A stretch of 64,000 nt of DNA from Membranipora membranacea. Its lineage: Eukaryota; Bryozoa; Gymnolaemata; Cheilostomatida; Membraniporidae. The position numbers and the translations under genes are program-made. Under the pieces are notes generated by a model. That model was given only the letters and a program-made list of their open reading frames with translations. It was not told the origin of the DNA and did no database searches. Positions 36,301 through 48,812 of this stretch are shown one piece after another. Numbering within the stretch: position 1 is the first letter of the stretch; each line of letters starts with the position of its first letter. Location of the stretch: assembly GCA_914767715.1 (NCBI GenBank), contig OU612073.1, positions 5,456,001-5,520,000 on the forward strand, read 5' to 3'.

Positions 36301-38730
36301 CTGCTACCCAAGCTTCGATCTCTTCCCAGCTCTTTTTTTGCATGCAGCAATTTCCTTTTACAGCTTATCGATGGCTAATTATAAAATAGCTCTTTCTTCC
36401 AGCTTTAACTTATTCCTTTCTTTGCTTCTACTTAACTTTACCCATCACCCTTTGGTTGACTTCTAAAAGTCTGCTTCCAGTATGTCCAGTACAGCAATGT
36501 TTAGATACAGGTGAGTAGCAGGTAGGGGGTAGCTGGGAGCGAGTAGGGGGTAGCGGGGAGCGGGTAGGGGGGAGCGGGGAGGGGGAGCGGATTTGTGGTT
36601 TGAATCCTCATGTTGAATGAAGATACTAATAGTATAACTTATTTCTTCTTGAATGATGATGATAATCGCCTTCTATCATTCAGACAGGATCTCTAACTAG
36701 ACTACCAGATTGTTTTCCGTGACATATTCCCATGTGAAATCAGAAGATGTCATTGTTGACCACTGTACAGATATCCAATCGCATGTCACGTTATTAGTGA
36801 TTAACTCGAATTACTGTATGTGATATCGACAAATTAGCAATTACCGAGTCAGTTAATAAGCTATAGAGCCAGGGTCTGCGTTTCATGCGGTGCAAATGAA
36901 TTGAGTGGGTCACAAGGGTTGAAGTGAAAAAAACAACTCTGTTAGCAAAGGGAAGGGGCTTGTGAAATAATTACACCTTTTGGATTACCTTCTTTTTTCG
37001 AGCTACATTATTTGGCAAACTAAATAAATTTTGGGAAAATGTCATACATATATGACTGCATCTGTGGCTCACAGGAAAAAAGATCGGCGCACTTTTGAGC
37101 ATGAAAATAGTTCACAAGTTTATCTTGACGGACACTGAGAAAGAGAACAAGGAACACGCCATTGTTAAAAGGGGACGCTGACAAAAGCTTAGGCCAATCA
37201 GGTGCAGTCTGTCTTGGACAGAAAGTGCTGAATGCCATCATCGATGCAGACAGCCAAGTCAGAAATTGCATGTTACAGTCAGGCAGTTCCCACCATCAAT
37301 AATACATACCAAGAAGAGCATTGAATTTTTAACCACGGGAATCTGACATAACTTTATCATAAGTTACGGCCTGGCTATAACATGCATTGGTCTTTGGGTG
37401 GCCTTTAATACTTGAATGGCGAGATAATTGCAAAAATTTCATTCCAATTTTACATCCATTCATGTTGCATTTTCTTTGTACATTCTTCCACAGGACATGC
37501 GACACAGGCACTAAACACATTGACAGTATATCTGTGTATGATGGAGATAGTCGCAGCGCCCCAATCATATCACGATACTGTGGGAGACGTGACCATCAAG
37601 AGGTTCTGTCCACAGAGAGGCTACGCATAGAATTCACAAGCAACCAGATCGCATACAAGATGTCAGGGTTTGCTGCACTGTTCAAGTTCGTCAAAATTAC
37701 ACCAGGTAATATATAGTAAATATTTGATAGAATTCAGTATTCCCCAACTGTAGAAATAAGGTAATACAAGCTAGACATGGATTTACGGCTAGAGGAATAG
37801 TTGATGTATTGATTCAGTTCCATGACTATTTGAATTTCAGTACAATTGACAAGCTTCTTTTCTCGACGGTTAGGGAAGCGTTGGATCTCTAATTTAATTA
37901 CTGAGTTATCTTTCTCTGATAGATTAACAAATTTAAGTGAAGGATATGATGTTTTTTTCAGTAGACAAGCTGGAATCATTTGACCAAACATTGAACTCAA
38001 CCTATCAGAAATCAGGAGTTATCACATCTGAAGGCTACCCTCGTCCCTATAAGGCTGGTACTGTATGCAGTTATCGACTCTATGGAGCTATAAATGAGAG
38101 GGTGGCTATAAAATTCACAGACTTCCAGCTTAGCTCATCTCAAGATAGTACAAGTCTCCCTGGGTGTGTGAGAAGAGCCTTATAAACCTGTTAGGTGAAC
38201 ATAAATAGGGCATGGTTATGCTAGAATATGCAATATGATAGCATAACTTGATGACTTTGAAAATCCAGGTCAAAGTTACATTTTTGGAATGCTATTCATA
38301 TAACTTTTAGATGAGTTTTCCTTTTCAATCATGAGTAAAATATTTATGAGTTGATTGAAACAATGGCTTAAGATATCTCTAGATATCTCTAGACTGTAAG
38401 TTATATTTAAACATTGCTTATATTACAGAGCATGTTATCCTTGAATTTGGTTAATTTTCTGAAAACTCGGTTTTTTGAGATTCGCCATGTTGTTGTACCG
38501 AATAGATATCTCATGCGTCTAAGTGCGGTTTGTCCAACAGCCAGGAGATTATTATGTTAGGTGACGGCTTGGCGACAAGGAATCCAGAATGTCTGGCCTA
38601 CTGTACACATAAATATTTTCATAATACATATCTCAACTTAACTGATGAGGCAATCATTAGTTATAAAAAAAAATCTAAGCCAGGAACTATTATCAGTATC
38701 GGTGTACTACTGTACCGGGTTCTTATGTAA
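30383..38730 (+). CDS. Three-CUB-domain secreted protein, complete (copy B)
   Basis: Exons: 30383-30491, 32733-32931, 33629-33846, 34951-35057, 35707-35819, 37494-37705, 37962-38163, 38541-38730. These total 1350 nt, 449 aa, with every phase consistent. Exon 1 encodes MAVEGEFYRHTWRCFQ, then ALSVFLLMQTI, a plausible signal peptide. CUB1 is about residues 38-174, CUB2 188-317 and CUB3 322-446; no other domain is present. The start is chosen because exon 1 joins in phase to the CUB1 exon (GC|KC). In CUB3 the first conserved cysteine is Phe (ESFDQTL, while copy A has ESCDQTL), so one of the two usual CUB disulfides cannot form. Intron 1 (30492-32732, 2.2 kb) may contain the junction between units. 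The partner and role are unknown; an extracellular adhesion, recognition or matrix role is inferred from the fold and the neighbouring collagen gene. Confidence 0.85.
31863..31984. repeat. Foldback element related to 18727-18785
   Basis: Imperfect inverted arms of about 50 bp (AAGTTT.AACCA...GCATTC...CTCCC..CCACTGG and its complement) flank a GC-rich loop. The ends CCACTGG and GGTCCAAACTT are shared with the 18727 family. It lies inside CUB intron 1. Confidence 0.65.
32554..32573 (+). repeat. Poly-G tract in CUB intron 1
   Basis: A run of 13 G, one A and then 6 G lies about 160 bp upstream of the CUB exon 2 acceptor. It could form a G-quadruplex and is a likely place for base-calling error. 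Confidence 0.9.
36511..36590 (+). repeat. G-rich GGGTAGC minisatellite in CUB intron (copy B)
   Basis: This is the expanded counterpart of 3783-3834, with extra GGGTAGGGGGGAGC-type units. Confidence 0.75.
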
Positions 38731-40966
38731 TGAAATTAATTATCAGCTAGTTTAAATGTCTTCTCCAATCACTTATTGTAAGGGTCAATCACTTATTGTA
38801 TGGCCAATAAAATTATAAAAAAAATTATTTTGTAATTATATGGCCGCAACATATCTTGGAACTGGAGTAGCAATTTTGACACTTCCTATGTAAAAACCAA
38901 AACAGACTTATGTCTAAAAACTGCAGTATGCTGCAAAAACCATCAACTCAGCAGAAATACTGGTTTATCTAATCTTCTTGAGTTTTGTGATGTCATTTTA
39001 CCTCATGATTTTATTGTGTACATGTCTGTATCCCCATGTTTCATGTGTATGACAAAGTGCAGGGTGGGTGCGGGAGGGGTGCTGTTGCATCCTTCCAGGG
39101 GTTATAGTGTAAATAAAGTTCATACAGGACTGTTTTGATGGAGAAGGAAGTATTTTCGCGAAGGGAAAAAAATTTTTTAAATATTTTCTGTGTCCTGTCA
39201 AAGTTTTCATCTTACAGCTCCCGCCCTCTCTCAAAAGAGGGAAATTTTCGCAAATGATTGTGAAATGAAGAATTCAATATGGAACATTTCAGCCATAATG
39301 CGGAGCACTTGTCACAAAGGGAATTTTTGTCCACAGAGACTGTTTTGCAAAAAAAATAAATTACTATAATGAAACTTGTAATTTTAACATTCAAAGGACA
39401 CTGTTTTGTGTTATTTCGAAAGGGCAACAACTTGATAAAGTAGTAAGAGTGGCTGGGAAGCTTAGCTACATGCATAATACAGAATGGCCACTATTTAGAA
39501 ATATCTTGAGCTTATAGAGCGCTATGCATACTTGGTTCTCCACATTAAAAAAGGGGAATCAAAATTAATGTATAAAAATTTTTACAGGCATAAGGCCCCA
39601 ATTAGGCCGCAAAATATTACCCATGAGGCCGCACTGGCAAAAAGGCCGCAGGTTGCCCACAGCCGGTCTATACAATGATGATCATGCTATTTAATAGGGT
39701 CCTTTGATGTAGGATTAATTGGAATAGTTACCTAACCACAACCTAATGTTTGTTTTACAAACATTGATATTTATTAGCGAGAGCATCATATTAGCTGGCA
39801 AACTCATTCATGGTTATCAAGTTGGCCCTCAGACTTGAATCATGACTGAGCTGGCTCTTGACTGAGAGGGCAACTTCCAATTTAATTTTAAAATGTGCTG
39901 TATTCAGCAGGTTTTCAGTTTATGGCCAACTCAGAAACCGGTGCTACATCCAAAAAAATGCTATTTTTCATCATTTTTTTCATATTTTTTTACCCCTGCA
40001 AAGTCCTGAACCTCCAAGGTGTCAGGAATCCTTTAAGGCCAGCTGTGGATGCCATCACCGGGCTTAGGGATGTTGGCGTCTCCACATCTATAGTCTGATC
40101 ACATTCTATAGATGGAGGATTCTGTCATTGATCTCATACACGGCTCCAAGTTGGTTTCTATGCTTGGCAAAATAGGAAAAGAAGAGACTTGAAGGGCTTG
40201 AGAAAATATGCCTTAAGGATTATGTTGCCATTTGTAGAATGTTATGATGAGCGGCTTGCGGCAGTGAATTTAACAGAACATATGCTGTCTCAACTATGTC
40301 CATAATGTAACAGAGCACACCAGCCATCCACTTCACCATTACCTACATTCAAACCTTGTTACATCATAAAACCCCGGCCCTTCCTTAATTTAACACAGCT
40401 CTTTGCGGAAAAAGCCTTTTTTTTAAAATTCACCTGACTACATCAATACCTTTCTTATTTTTTGATGTTATTTACAAATACATGTTAATATTTGCTCCTT
40501 GAATACATCGGTGTTAAAAATTATTTATCAAAATTGAAAAAACTAAGAAGCATAGAAAAAGAAATCATTATTTAATAATAAATTACATAGCACAAAATAC
40601 TATATTTGTTCGAAGTGCATCTGTAGTCCTCATAAGTTGTGCAGTAGCGTCCAGATTGGCAATCTATCCCAAATTCGTTTGTTAAGTGACATTTATCATG
40701 ACTATATCTGAGAGAGAGGGTCGGTGGTTGATTAGTCATCAGAGTGTAGATCGTAGAAAGGTGAGAACAATGCTCAATACCAGCTATAACATCATGTAAA
40801 GTAATGAACTTTGATGTTGCCAATGTTTGCTGAAGTTGGAGTGATCATTTGCTTGTTGAGGCACATCAAGTGACAAATGCAAAAAACATGACACCATGTG
40901 CAAAACGTAACAAACTCTGGACAAAGTGTGACAACGTGCAAAACCGACAACAATACGAAATGGGTC
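38731..40966. other. Intergenic spacer (copy B)
   Basis: It begins with the polyadenylation signal AATAAA at 38806-38811. The intact empty site for the copy-A solo LTR follows at 38842-38850. There is no supported gene. The minus-strand frame seen in A at 8624-9043 is shifted here near 40800. Confidence 0.55.
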
Positions 40967-40974
40967 ATTTCGGT

Positions 40975-41388
40975 CAGGGGCGTATATTCTAAAAAATTTC
41001 ACTCACTGACTTTTCAGAGATGAGCATAATAATCGGGCGCAGCCCGATCCACACGCCGTAGGCGTGGCGGAGAGGGTGTGGGAGGGGCGCTTAAGCGCCC
41101 TCCCATCACGGAAATTTTTGCATATCGGTAGCAAAATAGTGCAAGCAGAGAGGTATTTCAATAGCTCACTGAGCTGTTGGGTACTTTCAGAAAACAACTC
41201 AATAGCAGTAGAAGATTACGGTAAAAATGCTCCAGTTATAAAGCACCTATTTGAAAAAAACTGTCCTTGATGGGATTCGAACCCACGACAATCTTATTAA
41301 CTGAGATTGTAAGGCGGACGCTCTACACACTGAGCTATTCAGCCACTCACGGATATCTGTGGGCCGCTAGTGCTAATATACGCCACTG
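40975..41388 (-). mobile_element. hAT MITE carrying a tRNA-like Pol III unit, 414 bp (copy B only)
   Basis: Ends CAGGGGCGTATATT and AATATACGCCACTG are inverted repeats (one mismatch) between 8-bp duplications ATTTCGGT (40967-40974, 41389-41396). Copy A has a single ATTTCGGT at 9024-9031 and no insert. On the minus strand a tRNA-like sequence (about 41348 to 41262) has an A box TAGCTCAGTGTGTAGAGC and a B box GGGTTCGAATCCC, then a T7 run that fits a Pol III terminator. The anticodon arm has extra bases, so it is not a working tRNA. A second member is at 51085-51357. Confidence 0.9.
41262..41348 (-). ncRNA. tRNA-like (SINE-type) Pol III unit inside the hAT MITE
   Basis: A and B boxes, an acceptor-like end matching CAAGGACA, and a downstream T run are present. 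The anticodon loop position would read TAC (Val-like), but the stem does not pair and about 10 nt are inserted before the T arm. It is a tRNA-derived sequence, not a tRNA gene. Confidence 0.65.
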
Positions 41389-42014
41389 ATTTCGGTGTAA
41401 ATATCCAAATTTCCTTACCTACTATATCGGTTTTTGTTGCAATCATTGCTAGAAAATTGGGGCATGTGACAACCCAAATGACTGTCAAAGATATGACAGC
41501 AAGCGGATAGCCTTGCCCCAGTAATTGCACCTGCAATAAACACGCTTGGAAAAAATATATACGCTACTCAATGCTAATGTTGAACTTGATGTGTTTAGGG
41601 AATTATGAATAATCATAAAATGGAATTGAGGGTTTTGTTTTGACTTCTGAAAATATCTTAAGATATCCAAAATACACACTGCTGCTATGTTATAGACAGC
41701 AAAATGTGTGGTGTACCATTACTATGATACTTAATCATAACGAACAAAACTGCATGCCCACCATAAAATCAATGAAGAAGTTCATTGATCAAGAGATATA
41801 CAAGAGTGATACAAGAGGTAAAACAAGAGTCAACATAATAGCAATGTTACCAAAGTGAAACTGATACATGTGTGTAACTAGCCTAGGCCTGATCTCTTGT
41901 GTAGGTAGGGGGTATGTCATAACACCCCAGACAGCCTGCCAAGGCTGTGTAAATATTCCTCACTTTACCTTTAACTATAACAATATTTAAATACAGTGCA
42001 GTAATATGTTCAAG

Positions 42015-42161
42015 GATTGGTTGGGTCATTTTCATGTAGGTGTCTGATTGGTTTGGTCATTTTCATGTAGGTGTCTGATTGGTTGGGTCATTTTCATGTA
42101 GGTGTCTGATTGATTGGGCCATTTTCATGTAGGTGTCTGATTGGTTGGGTCATTTTCATTT
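42015..42161 (+). repeat. 31-bp minisatellite (copy B)
   Basis: Counterpart of 9637-9784, with the same unit and number of units. Confidence 0.95.
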
Positions 42162-42230
42162 CCAGTTATAGACTTTTTGTAACCTACCAATATCGGAATG
42201 AGTCGGACAGCTTGAGATGACCCTGACCTC

Positions 42231-42310
42231 GGGTCATTTTCATTATGTCGGTCATTTTCATTCCAGGTTATTTTCATCTCAGGTCATTTTCATTCTGGGT
42301 CATTTTCATA
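42231..42310 (+). repeat. Degenerate GGTCATTTTCATT tandem repeat (copy B)
   Basis: Counterpart of 9843-9931. Confidence 0.85.
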
Positions 42311-43122
42311 GTGATTCGATAGTTCACTCCGTTGGCCTCGTTTTGAATGAGGAAGTTTCAGCACAAACTTTTCCATTAGAAATTTTTGAGGTGAGTTGTT
42401 TCACTATTTTTGCAAGCCATCCCAGCGGGCAAATAGTTGTCTAAACTGAGTTGGAAAGAGGTTACCGGAAGAGGCTGAACACTGTTGCCAATAGTATGCC
42501 ATATGGACCGGTGGAAGAGGTTGCCGAAAAGGGATTTTTAGCAACCTCTTCAAGAAGTTTAATAGAGGTTTTATATCCTTCTCAGGGAAGGATATATCAG
42601 GGATATTATTAACTGTCTCTATCCAATATTATCCGATATTAAGATTATATCGTTAAATTATTTGTTATATTTATTTATTTTATAAAATTACCTAGAAGGC
42701 CTGTGGGAGAGGGAGTAAGAGTTACTGGCTGAGTGGGGTCTGTAGTGTGCTTCTGCCTTGCTAAGAGCATTTAGCATTTGGTATTTAGATACCTAGCAAA
42801 AATAATTAATTCATAATTTAACAAATGTATCACTTCCTGACCACCACTTGTTGTGTTGCGTATTAAGTGGTGCCAGAAGCAATTGATTCAATCAATGGCC
42901 ACGTCTTATTTGCCTATTTCAAATTTCTTGGATGTGATACTGGTTCACAGGAATTAATTGAGGATGCTCATGTCTTATTTGATTACTTGGTGTCTGGATG
43001 TAAAGCATTCTCAAAGACAAGCACTTCGCTAGGGGAGAAAAATGCTACAAATTACATCGACCTAACCGTGACAACCATTTTTACACTCAGCCTAGACCTC
43101 TAGGATTGGTACCATTGAAACC

Positions 43123-44612
43123 CAGGGCTCTCAACCTGGGAGGATTTGAAACCTGAGTTTTGATATTAGCATGTCATATAGTGGTATTTTAAAGGTGTAA
43201 AACACCCTGAGCATAAACAGCTGAGGGTACGCCTGAGATGGCACAGAAATATTGTCGGGTGAAACCCCTGATATTTGAAGATTATGTGCAAAGAATAGCT
43301 GGCAAAGCAAGTCAAAGAATGTATGTTGTTAAAAAAATGTTGCATCTAAGTTCAAAGCCATTAGCTTTCATGATGTTCAAAGGTTTTGTAGTTTCCCTCT
43401 TGATGTACTGTCTGCCTGTTTTGCACATGAGCATATGTACCATAGACAAGAAATTACTAAGGAAAGTTTTTAATGTTGCCAAGAATTTGAGGCTTGACGT
43501 AGGCGACCTCGATATTATTGTGCTGTTTTGCTGATGAGCATCACATCAAACACAATTTTTTTAGAGCGATGCCCTCAAATGCAAGTTCCATACTCTAGCA
43601 ACAAGCTCCTTTATTGACAAAGTATATGCATCCTTTTCTCGCAACATTTCATGTTTGTGATAGCAAGTAAATCAATAAAAACCTAGAGCATTTCTTGTAA
43701 ACATAAAATCGTAAACAATTTTAGATTTGATCCAGATGATCCAATTCATATGGACTAACCAAGGCCGTCGTCACAGGCGAAAATGTATCCCCATGATGTT
43801 AAAATATGATGGTTGTAGAAATATTGATTTAAAGGCTGACGAGTCGAGGCGCCAGGGTAGAAAGCCATAATCAATGTAATTTGATGCTATTGAAATCATT
43901 GCCTGGATTTATCCGGTTCACCTGCAAAATCACTTTTTTAACATGTCTAATATTCTATTTGGACATAATAATCTATTTCGCAAATCACTGGGATTGGCAG
44001 TTCAATAAGAGCATAGCTTATCACAAATGAAACAAAATTCCTACAACAAATACCACACATTATTCTCATGCAAAAGTTTGATGTTATCTTTATTATTCAT
44101 CTCAGTGGGGGTCTGGGTGTAATGTGTCGATATTCTATAATGCTTAGAAACCATTGTTTTTAAACAATTTTATTAAGCGTTTCATAAATAGAATTTATTA
44201 TTATTAGTGTATTCAAATTAGAGACTAGATTCATTCAATCATGTCAAGTTCGTTACAAGCTATATTTTAAAAGCATTCTCAAATGCAAATTGGAATTTAG
44301 CCATATCGATTTCACATAAATGACTTGAATAGGCAGCGCAGTGAGAGTATTTATAATCTTTGGTATTATTAGTTTAGGCAGTGCAGTATTATTTACATAG
44401 CTTATCACAACTAGAATCTAATACCTGATCATTCATTAATAATATGACATAAATTATTGTAAGGCAACATTTAGCATTGTTTATATATTATTCATCTCTG
44501 CCAATGAGCAAAATCTGAGTTTTTAGCTTACATTCTCAAATCCCCTGAGTAGCCTGAGTTGAACCCAAAATTCTGAGTAACTCGGGCTAAACCTGAGTGG
44601 TTGAGAGCCCTG
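43123..44612. mobile_element. hAT-like TIR element, ~1.49 kb (copy B)
   Basis: Counterpart of 10761-12249. Here the terminal repeats match perfectly over 14 bp (CAGGGCTCTCAACC at both ends), which supports the element boundaries better than copy A does. No transposase is present. Confidence 0.72.
43238..43534 (+). pseudogene. Non-LTR retrotransposon RT C-terminal fragment (copy B)
   Basis: It has the same predicted peptide as copy A 10876-11172, including KASQRMYVVKKML and YCLPVLHMS. It is nested in the hAT-like element 43123-44612 and lacks the RT core. Confidence 0.65.
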
Positions 44613-45317
44613 TCGAAAACAATGGGGAGTAAACTGTTTTCATTCTGGAGCCATACTAATAGATGGTAAATACATTAATATTTGAGTGTTGGCTATGTGT
44701 TGTCAGTCCAGAAAGGTTATTTCTGCAACCGCCAATGGCAAGAAAATAGAGTATAAAAGCAGAAACATCTACAACCAATTATATCTGTTGCTGGGAAATT
44801 GGGATATCTGGCTCCCTCTGGCATACCCATCAAAGACAGGTGATGTCAGAGGATATTGGCCAACAATAAAACTGTCCCTTGGCAACCTCTACAGAAGGTT
44901 GCCAGCTAAACCTTGCCGGCTGGGATGATCCATACTTGATGTGTTTTACTTGACTTATTTAGGATCTAAAGCAAATTTAGCTTATTCATAAGGTGTCTTA
45001 TCTTGATACATCAGTTTTTTAATTTTTTTGGGATCAACTAAGATATTCATGCAATGAACCCGAAGAGGGAGTTCATTGATTCATGACTCCTTGCTTACAC
45101 CAGAGCGCTTTTCTGGAAGACTCTCAAAAATCTGAGCACAGCTTGTGCTAAACTCGAAAAGGTGATATATCACCTTAAATATATTTTCGTGATGATTATG
45201 TTAACTTGTCTTAGAGGCAATGAGTTGGCACAGTATGACTGTGGCCTGTTGACCTGGTATCACACCTATAATGGAGCTATTTTCTTTTAATGATACAGAT
45301 TTCGGAGGTGCAAAACC

Positions 45318-47907
45318 ATGATGAACCCAGACCCAATCTTTGGTTTTGCTGAAGAAGATGAGGATTTTGGAGGTGAAAACGAGCAGACCTCAGATGACAG
45401 CGGATATGAAACTAGAGAGATAAACTCAGACATTGATGACAACCAAGCCCAACGGCAGCAGCAGCAGTTCCAACCAGGTGGTGAATTGCATCAACTCCCT
45501 GAAAATGGTGATGACAATAATGTGCCTGAGGACAACAGGATGTTTGATAATGAGGAACAAAACAATGACAGTGGCTATGACACTGGGGAAGTTTCGCAAG
45601 ACAATTTGTTTGGACCTGAAGACAGAGCGGGTGATTCTGGAGATGGTGGCGATAGCCCTGAGGAGAATGATGACAACAATGCACAGGGGGATGAGATGAT
45701 GTCTGAAGATGAGGGGAGAAGTGATGAAGACTTTCAAGTTGAAATTTTCGGCTTTTTTGGCGACAACGAAGACTTCTTTGATCAGTTAGAGAGAAGCACT
45801 GATGACAGTGGATATGGAACCGGAATGACTCAGTCAGACTCAGATCAGCTGTCTGATCATCCACCACCACCACCTGGAGATCCAGAAGATCGACCATCTC
45901 AAGTAGGCAATGAGGGAGGAGCTGAGTGGGATCCACCTGATCCAAACAGAGGCAATTATCCTAATAACTATGCAATTAATCCTTTCCAGAGGATAGGTGA
46001 GCCACGAAATCATCAACATCAGTCACACATTGCTGACGCTGACGCAGCGTCTACCTCCACAGCCAGTTCACCTCACATACGATTAGTCCATAACCGGGTT
46101 TTAAGACCGAGACCAGCAGATATGGACTGTAACTCCTCCTACCCAGCTTCAGAAGAATCATTAGTATCACAAACTACATCCCAACTCCCTGAGTCAGTGA
46201 TAGACTTTCTACTGTTAAACAGCAGAGACCGCATGAAATTGTGTGGTGAGTTGATATTAAATTTAACCTAAGGCCAGGTAAAAGTAAAAATTAAAGCAGT
46301 GGCAATATTAGGTGTAACAACATGGTTAATCAATTAATCTATACACGTTCTTTGGGAAAATTTGAATATGGACACTCAAATGGGAATTGTGTTTTGTGCA
46401 ATAAGTAGTTTTGCTTCTATATCAGCTACTTTCAATCCTCAGTGGCGCAGCAAGTTAACAGTTAGTTCATGTAATAGAAACATTTAATACGGTTGATTGA
46501 TGTATAGTTTTGTGATGCCCTTTTGTTTGGTTGTAGATTGGCTGAGATGTGAATGGGACAGTAATTCTGTTCTTCACAGACTCGCAAGTGAAGACAATCA
46601 TCAACAGATGGGAGAGTTGATCTTAGTATTTGCAGCAATCGACCAACTGCCCTTGCTTCAAGAAAGAATTACCCAGTCTGTGAACGATGAGGGAAAAACT
46701 CCATTAGACCTCTTGATGAATGAAGGTATTTTCTAAACAATTTTTTTTTCAAAATCATCTGTACACGTCTAAAAACAACGAGACACTGAATTCTATTGAG
46801 AAAATTCCCACAGCTGGTGTTGTAGAATCAAGTCCAAACAATCAAGGAATTATCTCCTCAGTAAAATAATCATAGGTACACAAGATACTAAATGTACAAT
46901 GTTACACAGTAAAAAAACAACTCAGACACTCACTTACAATCAAGTTATGCTTCTATTCAGGCATTCAAAACTTGATTACTGTTTAATTAATAGAATGTTT
47001 CCGCCTGTTGGAAAAAGTCTTCAGAAGAGATAAAGAGGGAAACACTCTCCTGCATCGGCATGCTGTGCGTGATGAAATTTATCTGATGGATGATTTGTTC
47101 AGCGATGTGAGATATGGTTCACTGATTAGGAAGGCAGCTTGTGCCCTCCCCAACAATGACAGTAGAACAGCGCTAGACCTAGCTGAGTCATTCACTATGA
47201 AGAGGCTGATACAAACTGGGAAATTTGTAACAATGAGCATAATTATTTATGCTGTAATGCTGCTGCTGGCCCCCCGGCTTGATCGGGACCTGCGGGAGCT
47301 GCATGAGCGGGAGCTGCGGGAGCTGCATGAGCAGGAGCAGCGGGTGCTGCGGGAGAAGCATGAGCGGGAGCTGCGGGAGCTGCGGGAGCTGTGGGAGCTG
47401 CATGAGCGGGAGCAGTGGGAGATGCAGGAGCAGCGGGAGCTAGAGCGGTTGGGGCAGAAGCATGGGAGGCTGATACAATCTAGAACATCTGTAAGAACAA
47501 TACTTCTTTATGTTTTATTGCTGTTGATGGAACGGCATGAGCGAGAGCTGTGGGAGCTGTGGGAGCTGCGGGAGCCGCGGGAGCTGCGGGAGCTGCGGGA
47601 GCTGCGGGAGCTGCGGGAGCTGCGGGAGCTGCGGGAGCTGCATGCGCAGGAGCAGCGGGTGCTGTGGGAGCTGCATGAGCGGGAGCTGCGGGAGTTGCAG
47701 GAGCAGCGAGAGCTAGAGCGGTTGGAGCAGAAGCGGCGGAGTGTAGCCAAATTTAGCTTCCTAGCCTTCACAGACAGTTTACATCTTGCAGCCTGTTTGG
47801 CATTATTGACTTTGTTCGCCTGGTCTGGTGATCTGTGCAACAAAGACTCTGTCTCATTAAGTGTAGTTGTGCTGCAGCAACAAGCAATCCAAACATTATC
47901 TCTTTGA
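45318..47907 (+). CDS. Acidic DSGY-motif, ankyrin-like, coiled-coil protein (copy B)
   Basis: Exons 45318-46245, 46537-46725 and 46994-47907 join in frame to 676 codons. The N-terminal half differs from copy A at only a few residues; the second motif is DSGYDT here and DSGYET in A. The ankyrin-like exon 2 is identical. The coiled-coil exon is 141 bp longer through extra GAGCTGCGG units, including a run of seven RELs. Its middle island ([18 protein letters not shown]) replaces the SFLLILLFNIHML island of copy A, while the start ([13 protein letters not shown]) and the C-terminal hydrophobic tail are shared. A GLRLIQ-type word recurs before each island, suggesting the islands are part of a larger repeated module. 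Localisation and role are uncertain; the architecture is compatible with an IkB-like regulator, which is inference only. Confidence 0.75.
47282..47715 (+). repeat. Coding GAGCTGCGG minisatellite, expanded (copy B)
   Basis: A longer version of 14918-15215, encoding [11 protein letters not shown] units. It is in frame and free of stops. Confidence 0.9.
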
Positions 47908-48812
47908 TTATGATATCTAATCTGATCATGATTCATCAGTGGATACTGGACTGTTTAATCGACAATGGCTTTCTTCTTTGCTTCAAATATACCTGCAGCA
48001 GGTGTTATTATTACATTATTTCTATATATCCATGTATGCTGATGTTTCATTATTCTTGATGATAAAATGATTAGCTCTACTGTAACAGTGGGTGCCGACG
48101 TTCAGCTTTCAGACTGACCTAATTGTCACATATTTAGGCTCAGTAAAAATGCTTTCTATTCTGAGTTCTTGTTTATATGTATTTGTTTGTCTCCAAGTAT
48201 CATAGTTGTTTCTTTTTAATACAAACAGCAAAAGGTTCTGTACTATCATACGATATGAGTTACAGACATTGTCACTTTATTCCTACTTCACCGACTGGCC
48301 TATCATTATGTAGTAAGATTAATTTGGTCATCACTTATTATACCTGATACTGATAATGCGTTATATATATTAAATTTTGCTCCATAAAGCTTTAATGAAA
48401 ATAATAAATAAAAATTTTGCAAGCCTTTGGAAGTTGTGGTCATAGCACATTCATCAACTTCTTCAGGTATTCCCGGTTTAGATGGATATACCAAAACATA
48501 CATACAGTGTTCTGAGTGAGTGGGAATTGAGTTTCCACAAAAACATAAAAGGGGAACCTTTAGAACACAGTTCCCACTGGATTCTGCGGAAAACAGTGTG
48601 AAGTTATCTCTTTTGACCAAATATCAATCATACTATTACATATTAATAGTTTTGCATAATTTGTTCTATAAATTGCAAACAATTCTCCAAACGACTTTTA
48701 ACCCAGAGAATTAGAGTGCCCACAAAGGAAAAAGTCCACTTATACCACTGCATACATATAGCCGTATTTAGTTTGTATTACTGATACCAGGGACCACCCT
48801 CCCTGCTATTAC
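47908..48812. other. 3' flank of the ankyrin-like gene (copy B)
   Basis: Non-coding. It lacks about 57 bp present in copy A near 15616-15672. The A-copy AATAAA at 15941 reads CCATAAA here, so a different polyadenylation signal may be used. Confidence 0.5.

Noticed and set aside
41262-41348. Functional tRNA gene on the minus strand
   Set aside because: A and B boxes are good but the anticodon arm cannot fold and carries extra bases; it lies inside a mobile element.
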